A stretch of 64,000 nucleotides of DNA from Wuchereria bancrofti. Its lineage: Eukaryota > Nematoda > Chromadorea > Rhabditida > Onchocercidae. The first letter of the stretch is position 1; each line of letters begins with the position of its first letter. Of the stretch, positions 29,001-41,000 are shown in pieces. Location of the stretch: positions 1,795,461 to 1,859,460 of the forward strand of contig SSBO01000002.1 of NCBI GenBank assembly GCA_005281725.1, read 5' to 3'. Under the pieces are notes generated by a model, which searched no databases, had not been told where the DNA came from, and saw nothing but the letters and a program-made list of their open reading frames with translations. The position numbers were made by a program, and so were the translations under genes.

Positions 29001-32000
29001 GTATAATTTCCCTTAAAAATTTTCCAAATTTAATTCATTAAATTTTTTTAAAAAAAAAAAGGAAGAAAAAATTGTCTAAATCTATTTTATTATTATCTAA
29101 ACTGTAGAAACATAAAACAAAAATAAATAAATAAAGTTTAAGTAGTAAATTTTAATTTTTTATTCGTTTATTTTTTTTTCTTTTCAGAATGTACAGTTAC
29201 TCAATTTGAGTGTAGTTGTGGTTCAATTCGATGCATAGATGGTGAAATGCTAAAAGATGGTAAAAAAGATTGCGAAGATGGCTCCGATGAAATTGGTCCA
29301 TTAGCGCAAAAGTTTTGCCCAAATGGCGAATTAGTTCGACAAAATAGAGCCAAAAATCGTACCGTACTATATCCAACATATAGCGCAATTGCAAAATGTC
29401 CTGATCCATCGGTTTGTAATGATCAATTAGGAGAAATATGCATTGTAAGTAATTTCAATTCTTCATTTCCTCTAAAAAAAAAAAAACTTTCCAGTGTTTA
29501 ATTTTAATTACAGAATTTAATTTCTCATCAAAAATAATCTTTTTTTTTAGCCATTGTATTATTTTAATATCTATCAATGTTTGAGTTATTATCGTTTGAT
29601 TAAAATTATAGTCAATAATATTAATTATTGATCGATTCGAAAAGATTTTTCTTTTTTTTTTTTTTTTGCCTTATATATTTTGTGAATTTTAATGAAATTT
29701 GAGATGGTTGGTGGAGCAACGCATTGTGTTTGTAAGAAAGGAACCATTCGACCGCAAGGTTCACCGCGGTGTGTACTGGAACCTTTGCTTCAACAATACC
29801 TCAATAATATTATCGGTAATTGTACCGAAATTCAAAAAGATTTAATCGAAGTTTATGGCAACAAAATAGGCTTTTCACATGATTCACCTCGTTTAACTTA
29901 TGCTCGTAAAGAAACAGAATGTGATCCAAATTCAAAAACACCATGCAAAGGTTAAATTTTTGAAATTTTCAAAAAAAAAAAAAGGATGAAATTTATTTTT
30001 GCAAAAAAGATAAGTATGCATTGTCTGAATTGAATTCATCAATCAGTCAATAATTTCTAAATCTAACTTGATTTATTGTGAAATTTCAAATTTAAAGCGA
30101 TTATCACACTAAAACTTCAAGTTAAAGAGAAGTTCAAGAGTGATTAACACTTAAAACTTTTCTAAGTTAAGATTGTTTCACCATTTAAATATTTTTCTTT
30201 TTGAGAATCAAATTTTGATTCATTTAATTCAAATTTATTTTTCAATTTGAATAGTTTGAATAGAAATTAAAATTAAAACTAAATTACTTTTTATTCAGGT
30301 TATGGTGAGATATGCCTGCCAAATTCATCTGGTCGTCATCGTTGCACATGCGCAAACAATGGTACTCGTATGGATAGCATTTGCTTGGGTAAACTTTAAG
30401 GATCGAATTTTAAATTAAAATTTTAACAATGTTAAACTAATCGATCAGATAAAACTAGGTAAATGATACTGCTTTTTTTCTAATTTATATGTACATAACA
30501 CCATAATAGTTTTGAACAGAAGGAAACTCAAATGTCAAATAATTAATTAAATGAAAAGAACTCAAATAATTAATTTTAATTTAGTAAATGAGTGCGCCAA
30601 CCCAGAATTAAATGATTGCGATCCAAATGCATCTTGCATGGATAGCATATTATCATATGAATGTTTCTGCAATGAAGGATTCATAGACACTTCAGTTTCA
30701 CCAAAAACACGACCCGGCATTAAATGCGCTAAATGTTTGTTTACAATTTCGTTTGTTCATTATTATTTTCAATTGCTTAATTTTTAGTTTCAAATTTTCG
30801 GATAGTTTTAACTAATTATTAACTTCTAGTAATCTTAATTTTAATACAGCAATATTTGCAGTTTCAAAAATGGACCGATTATAACAAAAGATTTAATAAG
30901 AATTTAAGCTGTTGATATGAGTTGTGTGATAAGAATTAATCTGAAATTAATTTATTTGAGTTTCTTATCTTCCGAATAAACGATAAAATTTCCATTTAAT
31001 TCCAGGCACAACTAGAAAAATGTTAATATTTTCATTAATTTCATAGGTCAATTTATTCCTGTCCCCTTTTGTTAATTTAATTTAATCTTTCCTGGAGATA
31101 ATTCAAAAGTTGTGATTAATCGAGCATGCATACAAATTTAAAAGAAAGAAATTTATCAGACATAATTACAATAACTGCACCATGAAGAATCAGTTTTCCT
31201 GAATTCTTCTCAGACCGGAAATAAGATAATACATTATATTATATTTTTTCAAAATTTCATATCCAAAACTAATTAATAATTACTCCATTCTTTTTTTTTC
31301 CTGCATGAAAATTCAGACATTCTATACTTTTCTATTTTGTTCACTTTAAAATAAAATTTTCAAAATGACGGTATTTTACAAATAAAGGAAAGATATTGAA
31401 ACTATCGAGATTTTTGAGCCATTTTAATACTTGAAATCATAAATATAGGAGTAAAATTTTAAATTAAAAATTTTATTGGATGCAGTGGTAGATGAATGTG
31501 CATCAGAAGCTGCAAATCAGTGTGATGAAAATGCTGACTGTATTGATAAGCCGATCGGTTACACATGTCGTTGTCGTAATGGTTATGTTGATATTTCGGA
31601 AGGTGGTGCAAGAAATCCGGGGCGTAAATGTCATAAATGTATGCAATTAATTACTTTTGTTTTCAATTTAATTATTATGGTCTAATTTTAATTTCGATCC
31701 TGTCTTATTATTACTATTATTAATAAATTGAAATGTATATATACTGTTAGAAATCTGTTGACAAATAATAATTTATTAAAAAGAATTCAATTGAAATTAA
31801 ATATTAATACGTGATTGATAGAATATAAAATAAGTATGGAAAATTTTATTCATCAAGTAAATCTTTTTTTTTTAGTTAACTAATTATTTTTTTAGTTTTA
31901 ATTCTACTAAAATTGATGATAATACTAATCCTATAAGGAACATTGCAGAATTTCCCTTTGTAATTTAATAGTATATAAATATTTGATTAAAATAAATACC

Positions 32001-35000
32001 ATCAATAATAAAATGATAGGAATAATAAACAATAATAATAATAATAAATAAATAATAATAAATTAACTATTTTCAAAGAAATAGCATCTAATGATGAGCA
32101 ATAAAAAATTTATAAATTTTTTTTTAGACTTTTTTAGAAAACAATTGTTAACTTGTTTTTTTGTAAGTTTTTTCTCATCTTCATATTTTGAAATTTGAAG
32201 TAAGCATATATAAGCAGCAATAGAATTTGTTCCTATTTACTAATCACTGATAATAAATTATAAAATAAGCAATAATTCATTCGCTGCAACATATTCAAAT
32301 CTATGTTGACCTTCATACAACCACCGATAATATCAGTCGTTGTCCATTTATATTTGTCATGCAAATTAATAATAGTAATTAGATTTATGATGTGCTAAAA
32401 AAAAAAAAAATTTTTCGCTCAATAAAATAAACATTTTTTGTTTTTTTTTCCTTTTTGTTATCACCGAAAATTTTGGGAGATTTTTTTTTGTCCATTTTTT
32501 TCTTTTTGTTTTTAAAGGAATTGAAATTTTTTAGTAATGGATGAATGTCAAATGGGTTTAGCTGATTGTGATCCGAAAGCAATTTGCATAGATATGACAT
32601 ACAGTTATACATGCAAATGTCCACATGGTTTTGCAGACAAGTCAACAGATCCGATTAATAAGCCTGGTCGAATTTGTTCCAAATGTGGGCTCCTCTTGGC
32701 TTATCATTTTTATTTGAGGAAAAAAATTAAATACTTTGCACTTTAAATTAAAACTATATTGAAATGCTAAATTATAACAGTTCAATTTATGAATTTGTTT
32801 GCATCGTCAATTAGCTGAAAATTTTTGCTGATTGCAACAACAAAAATATAATTTTCTGGAAATAATGAAAAAGATAGATAAGAACTGACCTATCTTAGGT
32901 GATATGCTTTTATTATCTAGCTCATTGTAATTGGTATTGTTAGGAAAAGAGAAACCGGATAATCTTTTGATTTATTCATTTTATGTGTGTTTTTTTTTTT
33001 TTGTTAGTGATCAATTCATGTGATTCACCGAACTTTACGGGATGTCAATCGAAAGAATCGAAATGTATTGGTACAAAAGATGGTCTCGTATGCCGTTGCA
33101 TCGATGGTTATATTGATTTAAATCCGGCAAATCCGGGAACAAATTGTTCCAAAGCAGGTATGATATGGTATTTTTTCTTTAAGTTCCAAAGCAATGTGAT
33201 ATCTCTTTTTTTAGTTCCTTATTATTACCTGAGAAAAAAGGAAATGAAGAAAGAAAAAAAGAAAGAAAGGTATTCAATCGTAATGACAATTAAATTCCTT
33301 AAATTGAATAATACGAAAGATTACTGTATCATACAGTAATCCAAATAATACAGTCTCCTGATATTGATATTATTCTATGTAGTGTAAATTAAGATAAATG
33401 TTCTTCCTGATTTTGTTTCAAATTTTGTCGAATTGAAATGACAAAAATATTTGTAAGTATTAAATAACGGAAGTAAATGAAGAGTAATTTGAAAAAAAAA
33501 AAGCGAGAAAGAAGAAGAAGATAAAAGAAAAAGTTAAAATAGAAGAAAAATGAAGAGAAAATGAAGGAAGAAGAGAAATATTTTTGGAATAAATGAGTAT
33601 TTGTTTACATATCGATACATTCTTTCATATAGAGCAGAAAATCCGATAGCAAATCATGGTATAGTATGGATAATTGTGGTAGTTCAAAATAAAGTTCTAT
33701 CGGTATCTTTGATAATGAAAGATGAAGAAAAGAGAAGAAAAGAATAGATGAGATAGGTAGAATTAGGAAAATTTATCTATAGAACAACGATACAGACATT
33801 TGAAAGGTCAACGAAATGGCCGATTCATTTAGTCCGTTCATCCATCTGTAACCGCGATTGATAGCACATGCATTAAAGGTCGAGAGTTGGACATTAATTG
33901 AAGAGAAGGTTGAAATTATAATTAGTGGAAAGGTGGGAAAGATAAGAGAACAGTAAAGAGGTGGGGTTAACAGGTTAAGATCGATGACTACAGCAAATAT
34001 GAAAGGCGGGGAGAGGTGGAGGAGGGGGGGGAGAGGAAAGGGTAATTTTTAGGGTGGTCTTTCTCTCTTCTACGGCCATTTCTGTTGTTACCTTTGCCGA
34101 TCAAAGAAGGGTTTTGAACCAGACGAAATTCGGGCAATAGTTTTATAATAACACTATAACGGTTGGCTTTGGTTCTGTTTGCACCGGAAAAATTATTTCA
34201 CTGTAACGGATTTGTATCGAAGTAAACCAGAATTTGAGCGAAATTATAACGGAATCATATATACGAAACAATAATTCAACAGATATATTATTCTCTACTA
34301 TTCACTAATTGCTACTAATTGATTTAAATATTTCAATTCACTACTTTCTATCTTTCAACTTTCTTTCTTCCAATAATAATAATTATAATAAAAAAACACA
34401 AACAAACTCTTTTAATAAAATTAATTTCAATTTTGTAATCATTTCAATTAAATTCTGAATTGTTCAATTCAAATACTATTCTTGAAAGAATAATAATTGT
34501 TCCTGCTAAATGCAGCTGTTGCTTGTAGCAACGCTAGCTGTTATTGCAGTACCTGAATTAATTTTAATTAATGCTATAGGTGAGTTATTCGTTTTTTTTT
34601 TCTATTTTATATCTTTTAAATAACTATATATTTAAGTTTATTAGAAAATCAAAAAAATCATTGAATGTTTTCTAATTTTTGTAGATAATTTTAAACACGG
34701 CATCGATTTAATCAATAACTAAAGATTAGTTACTTAATAATTACATTAATTAAATCATCTAGTTTGTGAATTAAAATTAATTATGATAATATATTTTAAG
34801 TTGGAGTAGCGATGCTAAAAATATGTTGTTGCTCAGGTATTATAATATATTAAGCAATATGTGAATGAAGTAAGAAAATGTATGAAACTTTATTATTATT
34901 ATTGGTATTAATACTATTCTAGAAACTAATATTATTTCATTTGATTCCTCCGGAAAACAGATTTACCGGATACCTGGAAATTGGGTTAAAAATTCGATTA

Positions 35001-38000
35001 GTTATGAAATAAGTATGATTAGAAATGGTCGATTCTTAGCATCAAACAATTATCATCATAGTATATATCCTTTAATTTGACATATTATGCAAGAATTACC
35101 TCGTAAATTCTATCGTATGAAGTGATTGTATAGTAAACAAGAAAATGTAGGTTGATTAAATAGATGAATAGTTTACAGTGCTTCGTTATTTCTCTCTCAT
35201 TTTTGAAAAAAAAAAAAAGAAAATTTACTTAAATTTCTAATTTTCTGATTGTATTAACTATATTAGTTTCATTAGGATATTTTAAGATTTTTAAATCTTC
35301 TAATCAAACAATGTAACAATATGCTTTGTGTTGAACAAATTATGAATAACAATGCGTAATCGCACTGGACAGCAATGTCCTGAATACTTCAATTTTCATG
35401 AATTTAATAATGATGAGTAGAAAGAGATAAGAAAACTACATTTTCTAATTCATGTCAAATCATTGGAGATAATAATCTTGCATGAAAATTTAAATTTTAA
35501 GCTTTCTATGAATAGCAATGATAGTTAGAAAGATTGGAAAATGAAAATTTTGGTTATATAGACAACATGTATAATTTGATGAAAGAAGGAAAAATGAATT
35601 TCCAAATTAAAAATTTTGATTGCTTAGTAAATTAAAGTTTTAATTTTTTGAAAATTTGAAAACCTTCATGTTTAATCAGAAATTTTTGATAGTAAAACAT
35701 TTGTAATTTTTCTACTTGAAAAATTGAAAATTTCCGTACTTTTTTTTTGAAAAAAATATAATTTTGCTGTTTTAAAAAATTAAATGTTAAATTCGTTTGT
35801 GGGAAATTTTGTCAAATTGACAAAATGAGGAAAAGAAAATCAAATTATAAGGATTAGAAAGTACTTTTTGACTACATCTTTTAATTAAAAAAAACTTTCG
35901 TTTTTTTCTTGAACTATTTCTAATTTCTTAAAGTCCTGATATTTTCAATTTAAAACATTTTTTTTTTCTTTGCATTATTATTCTTTGTTTTTATTCAGTT
36001 CCCGTTTATTTGCTTTTCTTTTCTTCCACTTTTTTTTTTCTTTTCCTCACTTTCTTCCCTCATTCCTTCTACTTTTTTTTTTAACTTCACCCTTCGTTTT
36101 TCTTTTTTTTTCATTTGAAATGACAAATCATTGAAATGATTTAAATTATTGCACATGCATTTAAAGGAAAGAGAAAAAGAAACAAGTATACCTTAAGGCT
36201 ATAACATATAAAATTGATGAGGAAAACAGGCATACACAAAAGAAAAAGAAAAATTGAAAACATAAAAATACAAACAATAATTTGCTCTAAATTTTTTTTC
36301 TTCCACACTCTAACAAGCACATATAATATAATCCAGTTTATGAACAAATGAAATAAAATTTAAAAAAAAAAAATTTTCTTCCTTTCTTTCTTTCTTCCTT
36401 TCTTCCCTCGCTTCAATCTCTTCATATATTACACGATGCGTTATATTTTTTTCTGCTTTTCTTCTCTATCATGTATATGTTTTATTTTATTTTTCATGTA
36501 TATGCATGCGTATCTTTCATTATTCCTTTTTTCTTTGTGAAAATAGAATGTGAGGAGGAAAAAAAAAATGAAACAGTCAAAAGTTTATGAACAAATTCAT
36601 TTGTAATTTACTCATTAATTAATTTTTTTTTTACTTTGTATAGTTTATTTTTTTTTAATGATATTATAATTATTTATATTTAAATGGGAGAAAAAGCTAT
36701 GCTATAATTCAGTTTCTTTTCTTCTTTTTCTTCTAATTATAAGTTAGATCAAAAAATTGCTTAGAAATTTTATCATCTCATATTGTTATCAGTATTATAT
36801 CATTATCAATAATATAATATTGTTGTCTTTGTTATCTGTTATTATTTTATTATTGTTATTGTTATCGGTATCATTCTGTTTGTTAGTTGGATAAGGTTAA
36901 AATTTAATTGGTGGAATTTTGAAAAGTTTCTAATAATATCGATAAATAATCTGAAGAAAAAATTAATAAAAAGAGATTCTGAAGATTTGTGCCAGAATTA
37001 TGAGTGGAAATAAATTTTACGAAATGCTAACATATTATGACGGAGTGAAATTGATTATGATAACACTTATATTATTAAATTATTATTTAATTAATTTTTT
37101 TAAAAACAATACCATTTATTCAATTGCTTATGAAAGTATAACAAAATCATAGCAGAATTATAATAAAATAATTTTAAACGACTGATAGAATAAGAATACA
37201 TATTTTGAAATAGTATGTTTAGAAATGTAAAATAGCTTATTTAAATTTTACCGATGTATTTTACAAAAGAATGGCTTATTTTTGTTAAATATTGAGGCAG
37301 TTTTTTGAATTAAATTAGATTTCAGACTAAATTAAAGGCATAGCTAAAAGCTAAGCGCTAAAATCATAAATTGTAAATTGAATACAAAAATTTGAAATCA
37401 TTATTGATTTAATGACTATTTCTAATTCACAATTAATTCCTTTGATAGCTGATACAATTTTTTGAAGTTCAAATTATTTTAATGAGTTAATTTTTGAATT
37501 AAAATGAAAATATTGTATATATATTTTTTAGTATCAGATCCATGTCAGGATGACTCATTACATGACTGTGATCCGGTAGCAGAATGTCACAGCGAACAAC
37601 CGGGTTATTTCCAGTGCCGTTGTCCGAATGGTTTTGCCGATGTCTCAACTGATCAACGTTTTCCTGGCAGGAAATGCAAGAAAAGTTAGTCATCAAATTA
37701 ACACCTTTACTTTAAAATTGCAAATTTTTTAATTTTAAATTTAAAAAATTTGAACAAAAGCAGAAATTAGCATTTATATATCCCGTGGTAAATGTAAATT
37801 TATAACTTGAAAATACTTTGTCCATCTTTTGATCTATTAAATTTCTGCCAGTATTGATAAAAGTCATCAAATTAACACTTTTTATTTGGATTGATAAAAG
37901 ATAGTACAACTTTTAATTTAATGCTGATTAAAAAAAAAAATTTGCCGATAAATTGAACTAGTAATGTCAAAAGAATTGTTAATATGATAAATCTTCATTT

Positions 38001-41000
38001 AGATTTACAGTAATCAATAAATAACTATAAAATTTGGAGGAAAAAACAAACAAAGAAGTTTTTTTCATCTAAATTAATGAAATTTCAATTTAATAAAGTT
38101 TCTAAGAAAGAGAAAGTGATGTAAATATAGCAAAGATAATAAAATGAATGTGAATAAGTATATATCATTTATTCGTAGGAAGTGGAAAATTTTTCTTTGC
38201 CAATCTGAAGGAAACATAAATGTTTCTTTTTTCCCTAATTTAAATTAATGAAATAAAAAGTTATTAATAAATGATAGGATGATTTTAAGAAAAAAGAAAA
38301 AAGAAAGAAAAAGATTCAAATATGCACAATTGAATATAAAAGCATATGTATATCTTTTTCATTCATGAAAAATTTTTCTTTTTCAAATTTTTGAAACTTT
38401 TATTATTATTTATTATTATTATTATTATTCGTCAAATTATGATGCAATTTTGAAGGCTTTTCAATGAAAATTTTGATAATAATTGACTGTTTTGACATCA
38501 TAAAATGTTCCAATTTTAACCAAAGAAAGATTATTACGGATGAGAAAGGCGAAAGAAAGGTATGAATGAACATTTTGAGATTCGCTGTTTGCGTATAATA
38601 CAGGAAAAGTAGTAACAATTGCAATAATGACATTTTAAAGGTGATTGTATTTAATAATTATAATTGTTATAATAGTTAATAATGATAATAATAATAATTA
38701 ATAATAAGAGTAATAATAATGATAGTAATAATAATAAATGATAATGATTGTGACAGCGATGATGATAAGAATGATGATGAATTAGTTCTAAATTGTTACA
38801 GATTATAAGGATAAAAGAGAGAAAGAGGAAGAGAGAGGAAGAAAGAGAGATTCACTCTCACCGTCATTTTCATATTCATATATCCATTTCGACATTTTAT
38901 GATCATCAAATAAATTGGGTACATTTAATTGTAACCGAAAGAAATGGATAGAGTGTAAGGGGGAAGAATTTTATCAGTTCATTAAATTTTAAAATTTATT
39001 AATTAGGATAAATTTACTTTGAAGAAAAAAATTGTTTTAAACATATTATTGTAAATTGAATTTTTTTTTTCACTTCTTTCTTTTTTTCTTCTTTGCACTC
39101 TTTTTTTCCATTCCTTCTTACTCCATCAAAATTTATTTCAAAAATTTTCAAAAAATAAAAAAAGTTTTGGTCAAAGAAGAAAAAAAAGTTTAAAACAATA
39201 AAAAAAAAGAGAAGAAATAATGCAATGTGAAAGATGGAGGAGAAAAAGAAAAGAAATGTCATAGTAATAATATAAATTTTTTCTTCTTTTATTCAGAAAT
39301 GCAACGAAAATTTCATTTTCTTCTTATTTTTCAAAATATAACAACGAGAAAAAAAAAATAATAATAAATAAAAATAAAAAATAAATAATAACAAAAGGAA
39401 AAGGAAGCAGTAGTTTTTCTTTCGAAATTTCGAATATTTAAATTTAAAAAAAGAAAACATATCAAATATTTTTCACTTTTATGTGATAAAAAATCTTTTT
39501 TGGAAATTCCGAAAAGTTCAAAAAATATTTCAGGTGATTATTTTTATTCCAAATAATCATAATTATGGCTAATAATTATGACTATTTTGTTCTAGAGAGT
39601 GATAATTATAGCTAATAATTATGATTATTTTGTTCCAAATAGTGATAATTATGGCTAATAATTACATTATCTCTATTTTTTCGTTTTTTTTGTCGTCCTT
39701 TTTTTTTTCACGACAAATTTTTGAATTCATTTGATTGTGGAATGTAAATAATTTTTCTAGGTCATCTTAGGGTAAAATTGAGAAAAAGCAAAAGAATGCC
39801 AAATGAAAATTCTTTTTTTTTTGGTTTAAATGATTTTTTAATTCAAAGTCTTTTTTACAATCATTCACACATAAACGTAAAAATGATTGTCTATGTACAA
39901 ACGTACGTGAAAATACACAATATAACTAAAATTAAATATATAAAAATGCATATTCATTGTTTAATTAAGGTGTTTTTGTTATTTCTTTTATTTCAAGAAA
40001 AGAAAAATATTGATTAAAAAACATAGTTGAATGATAAATTATTCATCAGTTGTTTATGAAAGTTAAATTAAAAGAAAGAAGTTAAATTTCAATTTTGATA
40101 CTTATAAAACATCATAAAAAAGTGCTTGTAAGAGTGAGAACAACTTAATATAAAAAAAAAATCATTCATATTGTTTATTATAAAGATTCTAAATTTAAAT
40201 TCTATAATTTTAGTTAAATTTTGTAATTTTGATATTACGTTAAATTTTGCACCTAAAATAGAATTTTAATGTAGTAATCAATGAATGTGTCCTTGGTACC
40301 CATGAATGTGATGAAAATGCAAAATGTGAGGACACATTGGACGGTTACAATTGTCAATGTAAGCCAGGTTGGACTGATAATAGTCCAAATCGAGAACACG
40401 CACCTGGGCGTAGTTGTAAGAAAGGTAAGCATGAAATTGATTTGTTTGTTTCAAATAATAAATGAAAAATTTTAACAGATTAAATAAATAGAAATAGAAT
40501 GTATCGAAATTAAACAAATGTAATTATTATTTTTTTTCAGCTTCTCAATGATTAATTGGAGAAAATTTTAAAAAAAAATTTTTTTTCATTGTTAAATTTG
40601 ATAAATAGAGATTTGAAAAAGATCATTGATAATAATTATTTGAATATTAAGCTTATTTTTAATAGTTGAGATAATATTGATTGAAATTTATACATTTTTG
40701 CTTGTTTATTTAATTTATTTAAATTAGTAAAATTTAAAGTTAAATATATAAATTAGGCTTTTTTTTTTCTTTTTTGCAGCAAATATATGTGCCAGTATTC
40801 AATGTGCCAAAGAAGCGGAATGTCGTGAGACAGAACTTGGACCAGTTTGTGAATGTTTCTCAGGTTATGTTGACATTTCTCGACAACATGGTATGGCTGC
40901 AGGACATGTCTGTCGAAAGTTAGTAATGCATTCTAAATTAAAATTATACAATGTAAATTGCTACTCGATTTAAATGCTATTAATAGCTGATTAAAGATGA

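Noticed and set aside
34510..34579. A separate small secreted-peptide gene inside intron 11
   Set aside because: The frame ends at a strong donor rather than a stop, no other partner exon was seen before 37532, and the phase matches mua-3 exon 12 exactly, so an alternative first exon is simpler.
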